Assembly (NCBI GenBank): GCA_030151725.1
Contig: JASLDD010000023.1
Coordinates: 1-31,260 of the forward strand
Reading direction: 5' to 3'
From: Solirubrobacteraceae bacterium
GTDB taxonomy: Bacteria; Actinomycetota; Thermoleophilia; Solirubrobacterales; Solirubrobacteraceae
Length of the DNA: 31,260 nucleotides
Under the pieces are notes generated by a model. It ran no database searches and was not told the origin of the DNA. It saw only the letters and a list, made by a program, of their open reading frames with translations. Of this stretch, positions 7,195 to 15,910 are shown piece after piece. Position 1 is the stretch's first letter. Each line of letters starts with the position of its first letter. The position numbers and the translations under genes were made by a program.

Positions 7195-8399
7195 CTAAAC
7201 AGACCACAGCGCTTGGGTGGGTGAGAGGCGTGCGGCTCGTAGGGCCGGGATGAGCCCGGCGACCGCGCCGATGATCAGAGACGCGGCTATGCCACCCACC
7301 CAGGCATCGGTGGGGATGACGGTGGCCCAGTGCTTGGTGTGGGCGTAGACGGCGGTCGATGCGGCGCCGAGCGCGACCCCGGCGGCTCCGCCGAGCAGAC
7401 CGAGCAGAATCGCCTCTGAGAGGAACTGTCCACGGATTTGTCCGCGGGTCGCGCCGAGCGCCCGTCTGAGACCGATCTCGGAGCGGCGCTCCAGGACACT
7501 GATGATCATGATGTTCGCGACTCCGACCGCACCTACCAACAGTGCGACGGCGCCGAGTCCAAGGAAAAGGCCGTTGAGGGCGCTCTTGGCGTCGGCTTGG
7601 GCAACGAGGGCGGAGGATGGCTGGCTGACGTTGACCTGGCTGGGGTTCTCGGGGTTGGCGCTGGCACCCAGGAGGTCGTCGACCGCGTTGACCCGGTCAG
7701 TTTGGGTCCGCAGGTAGATGGTGGAGGGATGCCCGTCGAAGCGCAAGTACTTCTCTGCTGCGGGGTAGCCGACCAGGACGGAGGAGTCGATGGCGGAGGC
7801 GAGGACAGCCGGTCTGAGAATGCCGGCCAGATAGAACCATTGGCCTCCTACCCACAGGCGCTCGGCCGGGTAGATGCGGTCGACGCCCAGCAACTGGGCG
7901 GCGGAGGCTCCGAGGACGGCGACGGGCTCTTGGGCGGTGGCCGCGTTGAGGTATCGCCCTTGGGCCACGCTGGTGGCAAGGGCCGGGAGGAGATGGAGGG
8001 ATGCGGCTTGGACGGTCAGGCCGTTTGTCTCGACCGCGGGGATGTAGGGAGTGCGAAAGGCACCGACGCCGCTGACAGTCCCAGTGCTCTGCACCTGCTG
8101 CACCCCGCTGATACGGCCAATCATGCCGGGCGCCGGGGTCGGCAACTCGGCGGTGGCGCCGGTGAGGCTCTGCCCGTTGTTGACGGTCAGCAGGTTGGTG
8201 CCGAGCCGGCTGATCTCGTTGAGGAGGCCAGCCTGGGATGAGGCCGACAGTCCGAGTACAGCGACGATGGCGGCTACGCCGATGGCGATACCGAGCGCGG
8301 ACAGCCCTGCCCGCAGCTTCCGAGTGCGAAGTCCGACGGCCGAGAGCCGGGCCAGGTCAGAGAGCGCTAGCCGCCTCCGGGTCAGGCTCGCGGTGGCGG

Positions 8400-8403
<4 letters not shown>
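7195..8403 (-). CDS. MacB/FtsX-type ABC transporter permease
   Basis: 402 residues from GTG 8403. One N-terminal membrane helix at about residues 35-53 is followed by a large extracytoplasmic MacB_PCD-like domain, then three C-terminal helices in the FtsX arrangement, with the conserved ERRSEIGLRRALGATRGQIRGQFLSEA segment between them. Permeases of this type do not move substrate through the membrane themselves; they transmit ATP-driven movement to the outside, as in MacB, LolCDE and FtsEX. The start overlaps the ATPase stop (GTGA), so the two are coupled. Together with the upstream adaptor, it forms a complete MacAB-like complex. The peptidoglycan-related neighbours suggest a cell-wall role rather than drug efflux; that is inference. 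Confidence 0.93.
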
Positions 8404-9112
<709 letters not shown>

Positions 9113-9116
<4 letters not shown>

Positions 9117-10261
9117 GTGGCCGGGACCACCACCTCTTGGCCGGCGGCCAGCCCCGAGGCTGTGACCTGCACCAACCCCTCGGCGTCGTCGAACAGTCCG
9201 AGCGAGACCGGCACGAGATGGTTGCGTGCGCCTGCGCCGATGACCTCGACGGCGTAGCCCCCGCCGGACTGGGCCAGCAGCGCGGTCACCGGCACCACAA
9301 GTGCGTTGGGCACGCTGGCGGTGGTGATACCGACCTGCACGGGGGCCTGATCCCATTTGCCCGTGGCAGCCTGATCTGAAGGGGTGACGCCCACGGTGAT
9401 GGTCGGCGTGCTGCTGCCCGAGGAGCAGGTGTCCGTTCCCAGTGCGGCGGAGCCAGACCCCGGCCCGCCCGACCCGGAGCTCGACGGGCAGGTGGCGACC
9501 GCTCCCACCGAGGAGACGACGCCTGGGGTGGTCCGGTTGTTGGGCAGGGTGACGCTCACCTTGTCCCCGACCGCCATCGTGGTCTGTTCGGAGGCGCTCA
9601 GCGCCACCTGGACCTGGCGCAGGGTCGAGGTGCCCTGCATCACCGTCGCGCCGTCCTGGCTGCTACCCCCGAGCCGCGCTAAGACGCTCGTCACCCTCAC
9701 CGCGGAGGGCTCGAACACCACCTGGCCGAGAGTCAGCGTTCCGCTCTGGGTCACCCCAAGGGCGGCCTGCAGCTTCATCACGGCCACGGTGGTGGCCGGC
9801 CCGTAGGAGTCCGTCGTTGGGCTGAGCTGAGCTCGGGTGCCGTAACCGAGTGCGAGGAGATCCGCATTGAGCTCGGCCACGTCGGCGCCGCTCGCCCCGG
9901 CCGACAGGGTCCGATAGGCGGGGGTCGAGCCATGCAGCAACACCACGGGGCGATCGTTGACCCGGTAGAGGACGTGACCCTGAGCGATCACCTGGCCGGC
10001 CGCGGGCAGCCTGGTGTACGTCCCGTGGGCCTGGTTGATCACGGTGTACGGCAAGCCGTCCGATCGCGCCCTATAGGTCAGGGTGCCCGCCTGGGAGACC
10101 ACGGCCGAGAGCGCCCTCCTCTGCACCTGCGCGATGCCGAGCGGCAGTTGCCGTTCAGCCGCAGTCGCTTGCTTGGCGCCGGACATCACGGCTACGCCGC
10201 CGATGGCGGTTGCGACAGCGAGGACGGCGGCTGCGACGATCGCCCAGGTCTTCCGCCTCAT
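9113..10261 (-). CDS. adaptor (HlyD/MacA-like) protein with peptidoglycan-binding domain
   Basis: 382 residues from ATG 10261. A membrane-anchor helix follows the basic start MRRKTW. Residues about 110-185 look like a PG_binding_1 domain, with SGADVAELNADLLALGYG and the repeat GPATTVAVMKLQAALGV. It is inserted in a membrane-fusion-protein frame whose later parts carry the beta-barrel stretch and the C-terminal segment IGAGARNHLVPVSLGLFDDAEGLVQVTASGLAAGQEVVVP, characteristic of efflux adaptors. A Gly/Ser-rich linker with a Cys pair sits near the middle. Adaptors with a wall-binding domain occur in Gram-positive MacAB-like systems. The start overlaps the lipoprotein stop and the stop overlaps the ATPase start. 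Confidence 0.9.
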
Positions 10262-10788
10262 CGCTGGCCGCCCATTGCCGCTGCGGCGAAATCGTGGCAC
10301 TTCTGCATTGCGGCGTTGAGAATGCTCATGCCGCTTTCGGTTGCGGCGGACGGGATGAGATTCGTGTCGACGAGTGGCTGACCATTGGCCGGGTCCGGAA
10401 AGTCCTTGACACCGTTGGCGCGGATGCACTGTGCGAACTTGAGTGCGGCCTGCGTCTGCTGAGCGCTCCGCTTGCTGCCTGTGAACCCAGCCGGCTCGAG
10501 ATCCCTACACGCGCTGAGTGCCTGCTTGAACGCCGGAGCGTTCGGGTCCAGCGACGAACCGTTCACCACCCCATCGATGGTGAAGCTGCCCGAGGGACCC
10601 GGGTCCGGGAACTTGCTGACCCCGTTGCTGCGCATGCACTCAGCGAACCTCACCGCCTTTTGGGCATTGGCGGTGGTGTTGTGGGCGGTGGTGCTGGTGC
10701 CGGCAGGTGCGTTTGAACCGCACGCGCTGATCAGGACGACCATTGCGCTCAGAGCAAGGGCGGCCAGCGGCCATCGTTGTCTACTCAT
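10258..10788 (-). CDS. secreted lipoprotein with two internal repeats
   Basis: 176 residues from ATG 10788 with an excellent ribosome binding site, AGGAGG, four bases upstream. The signal peptide ends in the lipobox LISAC, so Cys23 should be acylated. The mature part contains two copies of the same unit: FAECMRSNGVSKFPDP at 48-63 and FAQCIRANGVKDFPDP at 118-133, each followed about 30 residues later by another Cys (94 and 164), which suggests one disulfide per repeat. The repeat occurs in actinobacterial exported proteins of unknown function. It is the first of the four overlapping ABC genes and could be an extracytoplasmic partner of the transporter. Confidence 0.9.
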   Translation of the reverse strand: MSRQRWPLAALALSAMVVLISACGSNAPAGTSTTAHNTTANAQKAVRFAECMRSNGVSKFPDPGPSGSFTIDGVVNGSSLDPNAPAFKQALSACRDLEPAGFTGSKRSAQQTQAALKFAQCIRANGVKDFPDPANGQPLVDTNLIPSAATESGMSILNAAMQKCHDFAAAAMGGQR

Positions 10789-10814
10789 GTGTCCTCCTGC
10801 GGGTTGCATTGACA

Positions 10815-11912
10815 TCAGTTCTGCGCCGACGCGCGACCGGGAGCAGACAGGAGCGGAGGGCCGTGGCTGGGAGCATCTCCCCCTGGGCCGCCCGCGCCGG
10901 GCGCGGCGATCGTGCGCCAGCGGATCGCTGGGTCGACAGACTCGAGCAGCTGGGTGGCGGCCTCGCCCGCGGCGGTGAGGATCACCGAGGTGTCGTTGCC
11001 CTGCCCCTGGCCCATCACCACGCCGACAGCGGTCATTCGGCGCCCGTAGAGCGTCAGGTGGGTGAAGAAGGCCAGGCACCCCCCGGCCGCGGAGTCAGAC
11101 CCGGTCTTGCCGGCGTAGCCCTCGGCGGTCAGGGGGTTGTAGTTGGTAAGCCTGCCGGCAACCGGCAATGTCACGCTGGCCATCGAGACGATCTGGCGGA
11201 AGACCGGAAAGCGCATCGCCCGCTCAAAGACGCGCAGCTGGTCGGCGGCGGTGGACACTGTGTTCGGATCGAACCCGCTCGGGTCGGTGTAGATCGTGTG
11301 ATCCATCCCGAGCGCATGGGCCTCAGAGTTCATCCTGGCCAGGAAGCGCGTTTCGCTGCCCGCCACCGCAGTGGCGAGCATGCGGGCGATGTTGTTTCCG
11401 GAGGGGATCAGCAGCGCCTCCAGCAGCTGGCGCTCGGTCAGCTGCTCGCCGGCCTGCACCGCCACGACCGACTGACTCTGGGTCTCGGCCTGCGCCTGTT
11501 CCTCGGTGACGGTGAGCGTGAACCCGTCCTGTGTGCCGCTCAGCGGATAACGCTCGAGGGTTAGGTAGGCGGTCATCACCTTTGCCAGGCTGGCGATCGG
11601 GACCGGCTGCTCGTTCGGGCTGGCCGCCGGCCGGCCGCTACCGAGCACGACCACCGCCTGTCCGCGCTGCGGCCAGCTGACCGGCGTCTGGAGGGTGCGA
11701 GTGCGGGCGCGGACCCTGTCGTTGAGGATACGGCCCCCCTCATGCAGCATGCGGCTCGTGCCGTCAAACAGGTGCCCGGCTCCGGCGAATGCCGTGTAGA
11801 GGAGAATAAGAACGGCTACCGCGCCGAGCAGCGCGCGGCGACGGCGGCGCGGGGCGTACACCGTTGATCGGGTACGACGGCGTGCCGCTCGTGCTGGTTC
11901 GCCATAGGTCAC
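10815..11912 (-). CDS. D-alanyl-D-alanine carboxypeptidase (penicillin-binding protein family)
   Basis: About 365 residues from GTG 11912; the start is uncertain, with GTG 11861 as an alternative. An Arg-rich cytoplasmic tail is followed by one membrane helix at about residues 28-45, so the enzyme is anchored and faces outward. The three serine-peptidase motifs are all present: SLAK with catalytic Ser108 and Lys111, SGN in LLIPSGNN, and KTG in YAGKTGSDSAAGG. Family members trim the terminal D-Ala of peptidoglycan stem peptides. The gene is 26 bp upstream of the lipoprotein gene on the same strand and is probably the head of the envelope operon. It is divergent from the response regulator. Confidence 0.92.
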   Translation of the reverse strand: MTYGEPARAARRRTRSTVYAPRRRRRALLGAVAVLILLYTAFAGAGHLFDGTSRMLHEGGRILNDRVRARTRTLQTPVSWPQRGQAVVVLGSGRPAASPNEQPVPIASLAKVMTAYLTLERYPLSGTQDGFTLTVTEEQAQAETQSQSVVAVQAGEQLTERQLLEALLIPSGNNIARMLATAVAGSETRFLARMNSEAHALGMDHTIYTDPSGFDPNTVSTAADQLRVFERAMRFPVFRQIVSMASVTLPVAGRLTNYNPLTAEGYAGKTGSDSAAGGCLAFFTHLTLYGRRMTAVGVVMGQGQGNDTSVILTAAGEAATQLLESVDPAIRWRTIAAPGAGGPGGDAPSHGPPLLSAPGRASAQN

Positions 11913-11921
11913 ACCGACAGT

Positions 11922-11939
11922 CAACGCAGCGTGGCGTTG
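11922..11939. promoter_or_regulatory. inverted repeat between carboxypeptidase and response regulator
   Basis: CAACGC at 11922-11927 and GCGTTG at 11934-11939 flank a 6-bp centre in the divergent gap. This is where an OmpR-type regulator could act on both directions, although OmpR-type sites are more often direct repeats. Confidence 0.35.
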
Positions 11940-11998
11940 CCGGCACGTATGTGGTTTTTGAGATGCGGACGATATGTTCGGACTGGGAGCATCGGAGC

Positions 11999-12676
11999 AT
12001 GCGTGTGTTGATCGTCGAGGACGAGCCTTATCTGGCAGAGGCCATCCGCGATGGACTACGTCTGGAGGCAATCGCGACAGATATCGCGGGTGACGGTGAC
12101 GCTGCTCTGGAGCTGCTGAGCGTCAACACCTACGACATCGCGGTCCTCGATCGCGATATCCCGGGGCCCTCGGGCGATGAGATCGCCAAAAGCATCGTCG
12201 CCTCCGACAGCGGCATGCCGATCCTGATGCTCACCGCTGCCGACCGTCTCGACGATAAGACTTCCGGGTTCGGGCTCGGCGCCGACGACTATCTGACGAA
12301 GCCGTTTGAGCTCCAAGAGCTCGTGCTCCGTCTCAGAGCACTCGATCGCAGGCGCGCCCACAACAGACCACCGGTGCGAGAGGTCGCAGGACTGCGGCTG
12401 GACCCGTTCCGCCGCGAGGTCTATCGGGACGGCCGCTACGTCGCGCTCACCCGCAAGCAGTTCGCGGTGCTCGAGGTACTCGTTGCTGCCGAAGGCGGCG
12501 TGGTCAGCGCGGAGCAACTCCTGGAGCGGGCGTGGGACGAGAATGCCGACCCATTCACCAACGCCGTGCGCATCACCATCTCAGCACTACGCAAACGCCT
12601 CGGAGACCCAGGGATCATCTCCACTGTGGCCGGCGTCGGGTACTGCATCGACACGCAACGAGCTTCCGAGCGCTAG
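11999..12676 (+). CDS. OmpR-family two-component response regulator
   Basis: 225 residues from ATG 11999. The receiver domain has the acidic pocket IVEDEP near the start, phosphoacceptor Asp51 in YDIAVLDRDIPG, the Thr in MLTAAD, and the conserved Lys in DDYLTKPFE. The C-terminal winged helix has the usual pattern LTRKQFAVLEVLVAAEGGVVSAEQLLERAW and closes with IISTVAGVGYCI. An in-frame extension to 11864 overlaps the divergent promoter region and is not likely. The histidine kinase follows after ten bases. The probable targets are the divergent carboxypeptidase and ABC operon, by position. Confidence 0.94.
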   Translation: MRVLIVEDEPYLAEAIRDGLRLEAIATDIAGDGDAALELLSVNTYDIAVLDRDIPGPSGDEIAKSIVASDSGMPILMLTAADRLDDKTSGFGLGADDYLTKPFELQELVLRLRALDRRRAHNRPPVREVAGLRLDPFRREVYRDGRYVALTRKQFAVLEVLVAAEGGVVSAEQLLERAWDENADPFTNAVRITISALRKRLGDPGIISTVAGVGYCIDTQRASER

Positions 12677-12686
12677 GGAGGAGATC

Positions 12687-13805
12687 GTGGATAGAGCCCC
12701 TGGCTTGAGCGTTCGCCTCAAGCTCACCCTCAGCTACGCCGCCTTCCTCATGCTCGCGGGCGCCCTGCTGCTCGCCGCCGTGTGGCTGTTCCTCCTCCGC
12801 TACGTCCCCGAACAAGCGCTCATAGTGCCCGGGAGCACTGGAAAAGTTGGCATAGACGGCGTCTTTCCCGTCCGGACCGAGCTCCTGCACATCTTCGCTC
12901 CCAGGGCAGCCGCGATTTTGGCGTTCCTGCTGGTGTTCGGTCTCGTGGGAGGGTGGTTCCTCGCCGGCCGGATGCTCGCCCCCCTGGCCCGCATAACAGA
13001 CGCCACCCGCACGGCCGCCGCCGGATCGCTCGCCCACCGAATCGATCTACCGGGCCGCCGAGACGAGTTCCGCGAACTTGCCGACGCATTCGATGCGATG
13101 CTCGCGCGCCTCGAAGCACACGTCGCCGAGCAGCAGCGCTTCGCAGCCAACGCGTCCCACGAGCTGCGCACCCCGCTGGCAATCACGCAGACGCTTCTCG
13201 ACGTGGCCCGCAGCGATCCGAACAGCGACAACGGCGAGCTGGTCGAGCGCCTCCACGCCGTCAACACGCGAGCGACCGACCTCACAGAGGCATTGCTCCT
13301 GCTCAGCCGCGCCGGACAGAGCTCCTTCACCCGAGAGGACGTCGACTTGTCCCTCATGGCAGAGGAAACCTCCGAAACGCTTCTCCCCCTCGCAGAAGAG
13401 CGCGGCGTCACCATCGAGACCTCCGTCGAGATCACGCCCACCATCGGCTCGCGCGCGCTCCTGCTGCAGTTGAGCACGAACCTCGTTCACAATGCGATCG
13501 TCCACAACCTGCCCGACCAAGGCACCGTCTGGGTCTCGACGAGCGCTCGTCCCGACCTCGTTGAGCTCACGGTGGAGAACACCGGCGAGATGCTCACGCC
13601 CCAGATGGTCTCCACGCTTGCCGAGCCATTTCTTCGCGGCGACGAACGCGTCCGCGCCGACCACGCAGGCGTGGGCCTCGGGCTGGCGATCGTCGAGAGC
13701 ATCGCCCAGGCACATGACGGAAGCCTCGCTCTTACCCCCCGGGCCGGTGGGGGGCTCAGCGTCACGGTGCGACTACCCGCCGCCTTACCGCACACCGATA
13801 TGTGA
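12687..13805 (+). CDS. sensor histidine kinase
   Basis: 372 residues from GTG 12687, directly after a strong AGGGAGGAG ribosome binding site at 12675-12683. Two membrane helices, about residues 15-38 and 73-95, enclose a short extracytoplasmic loop of about 35 residues, too small for a large sensor domain, so it may sense the membrane or a partner protein. A HAMP domain follows at about 93-145. The dimerisation box ASHELRTPLA carries the phosphorylated His158. The ATPase domain shows the N-box NLVHNAIVHN and the G-box HAGVGLGLAI. It pairs with the response regulator ten bases upstream. Confidence 0.93.
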   Translation: MDRAPGLSVRLKLTLSYAAFLMLAGALLLAAVWLFLLRYVPEQALIVPGSTGKVGIDGVFPVRTELLHIFAPRAAAILAFLLVFGLVGGWFLAGRMLAPLARITDATRTAAAGSLAHRIDLPGRRDEFRELADAFDAMLARLEAHVAEQQRFAANASHELRTPLAITQTLLDVARSDPNSDNGELVERLHAVNTRATDLTEALLLLSRAGQSSFTREDVDLSLMAEETSETLLPLAEERGVTIETSVEITPTIGSRALLLQLSTNLVHNAIVHNLPDQGTVWVSTSARPDLVELTVENTGEMLTPQMVSTLAEPFLRGDERVRADHAGVGLGLAIVESIAQAHDGSLALTPRAGGGLSVTVRLPAALPHTDM

Positions 13806-13848
13806 CAGAGCAGTATGCGGGTCAGAGCGAGCTGGGGGGAGACCCGCA

Positions 13849-14432
13849 TCAGGTATTGCGAGAATGCCCGGCGGGCGATCCATCGGTGTCTCGAAACCCG
13901 GCGACCGTAGCGGGCAGAGCCGCGAAATCGACGCTTGGCTCGATCTCCCGGGCGAGCGTCTCAAGCTCCAGACGCAGCCGCTGTGCGATCTTCTCGTCCA
14001 CCCCCATCGCGCGGAAGCCAAAGAGCCCGCAAAACCGGACGAACCGATCGACCTCGTCGATATCGAGCGCCTCGCCGTGGGCCACCTGCCAAAGGCGTCG
14101 TACATCGAACGAAAGACTGGGATCGTGACCACTCGCACCGCGGCGATAGACCCTCAGCTCGCGAAGGTTGAACAGCACCCTGTAGTCGGGTGGCGCTGGT
14201 CGATGTATGCGCGGATCTGGCGCTCGTGTGCCCCAAGCTCCTGCGTAGAGCTCTTGGCGTCGAGCACGAACCGATGCGCTACGAGGTCGATGGGCGTGAA
14301 GTCGGGCTTTAGCCCGCTGCGGCCGAGCTGCGGGAAGTACGCGTCAGGAGGAAACCCGAGCACCCGCTCGATGAGAGCCGCCAGGATGAGGGCGACCTTG
14401 AAGCGCAGCACATCTTGGAAGGTCGAGCGCAT
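13849..14432 (-). pseudogene. HsdR-N-like PD-(D/E)XK nuclease domain, frameshifted
   Basis: Two frames on the minus strand join into one sensible protein of about 195 residues. The first (ATG 14432) reads MRSTFQDVLRFKVALILAALIER and then PDFTPIDLV with FVLDAKSST, the PD...DxK core of a restriction-type nuclease, and ends in ERQIRAYIDQRH. The second, from about 14190 to the TGA at 13849, continues with YRVLFNLRELRVYRR and the segment DIDEVDRFVRFCGLFGFRAMG. They meet at a G run, 14188-14190; one extra base there restores the frame. This resembles the N-terminal domain of type I/IIG restriction enzymes. It is either a decayed remnant or a solitary nuclease with a sequencing error. Confidence 0.65.
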
Positions 14433-14612
14433 GCCCCGTTTCGGGATGGCAGAAGACGAGATCGCTGTCGGCGCGAAAGGGCGAGTGCTGGGGGACCGCG
14501 CGCTCGTCCGTGTGGGTTGAGGCGGGTTGGATCCGGCGGTGCCGACGACTGGCGGGCGGATCGGTAGCACGGTGCCTGACGGCGCAGCGGTGCTGAATCC
14601 CAGCACGTTCAC

Positions 14613-14644
14613 CTAGCGCGCGCTCGTATGCCGGAACGCGCTAG
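14613..14644. repeat. 8-bp inverted repeat upstream of three-gene operon
   Basis: CTAGCGCG at 14613-14620 and CGCGCTAG at 14637-14644 with a 16-bp spacer. It lies between the divergent HsdR-like pseudogene and the operon promoter. Its role is unknown; it could be a terminator, an operator or an insertion scar. Confidence 0.5.
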
Positions 14645-14669
14645 CGGGCGATTCATCTCTACTATCTTT

Positions 14670-14691
14670 CAGGTCTCTTGCTGGAGACCTG
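14670..14691. promoter_or_regulatory. operator palindrome enclosing the -35 hexamer
   Basis: CAGGTCTC at 14670-14677 and GAGACCTG at 14684-14691 are perfect 8-bp arms. The 6-bp centre, TTGCTG at 14678-14683, lies exactly 17 bp before the -10 hexamer and is the probable -35. A repressor bound here would exclude sigma factor region 4. Confidence 0.7.
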
Positions 14692-14706
14692 ACAGACTGA
14701 TATAAC
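14678..14706 (+). promoter_or_regulatory. promoter of the three-gene operon, leaderless
   Basis: TATAAC at 14701-14706 is a good -10 with the TGn extension just before it. The -35 candidate is TTGCTG at 14678-14683. The expected transcription start, about seven bases after the -10, coincides with the ATG at 14714, and there is no ribosome binding site, so the mRNA is probably leaderless. Confidence 0.7.
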
Positions 14707-14713
14707 TCACCCT

Positions 14714-15910
14714 ATGGCTGAGAAGTCCCGCGATTCGATCCCCCGTATCCACCGCGTGATCGACCACGCCCGGGACCAGCTCGTCGGCATCGCTGCCGGG
14801 GCCGCAACCCTCGAGGAGTGCCGCGTCCGCTACGGCCAGACGCAGGAGCGACTCGTGCGAGAGGGCCGCGGGCGGGTCACCGCCTCACGGGTCTCAGACG
14901 AGGAGAGGAACTGGTCAACGACGTGCGACACGCTCGCCGAGCTGATGCGCTGGGGCGCGCTCGAGCAGGAGCGACTCCCCTCCTCGCGGGCGTTCCTCGA
15001 CGCCTACCGCAAGCGCGAGTACCGTCTCACCGCCGCGGGCGGCGTGCTCGCCGCCGCAGCAGCCTCTAAGGAGGAGCGGGCCGAGTTCGTCGACCTCGTC
15101 GCCGACGCCCTGATCCGCGCACACCCCTACTTCCGGACCCTGCTCACCGCGCTGCAGTCCGGGCCGATCGTGTGCCCGGTGCTGGAGGGAGGCGACATCG
15201 AGCGCGGCCGCCAGGACGGCAGGGGCACAGACGGGTGGGGCCACTGGGGCGCCGAGCTGATCGGGTCGGGCATCGAGCCGGAGGAGGTCACCGAGATCCT
15301 GCGCACACACCTGCGACGCCGCTTCGGGACACGGCCGCCGGAGCGCCCTTCCAACAAGGCCCTCGCGGAGACCAGCAACGACGCGTTCGCCGTCGCCGGG
15401 TTCGCGGCCCGGGGCCTTGCGATCGACGGGACGTCGATCAAGACGCTGCTGCGCTGGGGCACAGAGCTGCTGTTGTTCGACCAGTCGCGCTATGTCCCCG
15501 AGCACGCAAGCTGCAACGTGATCTGGCTCGCGGCCGACCTCGAAAGCGACGGGGAGGCGCCCCGCCGCCCGCGCCGGCGCGTTCTGAGCGACAACGGCGA
15601 GCGGGTCGCGCAGGCGATCATCGACGCCTATCGCCGTCAGGCCTCCGATTCGGCGTCCACGCTCGCCGCGCCTTACCTGAGCATCCACGGCGTGCGTGCG
15701 GAGGCCGCGTTCAGGTGCGGGGTCACCCGGAGCCTCGTGGACATCGTGCTCTCGCGGCTTGTCGACGAGCAGTGGCCCGAGCTCGGTGTGTCGGTCCTCA
15801 CCCACATCGGGACGGGCGCGCTTCCGGACTCCGAGCGCCCGCCATTTCGCCACCACGGACGCAGACGTCTTGAAATGACCATCACCGACTCCAGAGGAGC
15901 CGCCTCATGA
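14714..15910 (+). CDS. putative winged-helix DNA-binding protein, first gene of novel operon
   Basis: 398 residues from ATG 14714, which sits at the predicted transcription start. I recognise no named family. Residues about 68-112 have a winged-helix pattern, with CDTLAELMRWGALEQERLPS followed by the wing-like YRLTAAGGVL. A second helical segment, residues about 325-350 (IHGVRAEAAFRCGVTRSLVDIVLSRL), could be another helix-turn-helix. The middle contains GRGTDGWGHWGAELIGSGIEPEEVTEIL and a region rich in aromatic residues. It is translationally coupled to the ATPase by ATGA at 15907-15910. Likely jobs are target recognition for the complex, or repression of its own promoter. Both are inference. 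Confidence 0.8.
   Translation: MAEKSRDSIPRIHRVIDHARDQLVGIAAGAATLEECRVRYGQTQERLVREGRGRVTASRVSDEERNWSTTCDTLAELMRWGALEQERLPSSRAFLDAYRKREYRLTAAGGVLAAAAASKEERAEFVDLVADALIRAHPYFRTLLTALQSGPIVCPVLEGGDIERGRQDGRGTDGWGHWGAELIGSGIEPEEVTEILRTHLRRRFGTRPPERPSNKALAETSNDAFAVAGFAARGLAIDGTSIKTLLRWGTELLLFDQSRYVPEHASCNVIWLAADLESDGEAPRRPRRRVLSDNGERVAQAIIDAYRRQASDSASTLAAPYLSIHGVRAEAAFRCGVTRSLVDIVLSRLVDEQWPELGVSVLTHIGTGALPDSERPPFRHHGRRRLEMTITDSRGAAS

Noticed and set aside
13492..14520. 342-residue open frame on the plus strand overlapping the kinase end and the HsdR-like region
   Set aside because: The first part is a shifted reading of the kinase ATPase domain, and the rest is antisense to the HsdR-like pseudogene, whose motifs are convincing.
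14433..14612. N-terminal extension of the HsdR-like frame to 14612
   Set aside because: The extra 60 residues are Pro/Thr/Ser-rich without structure, and the recognisable helix begins at the ATG at 14432.
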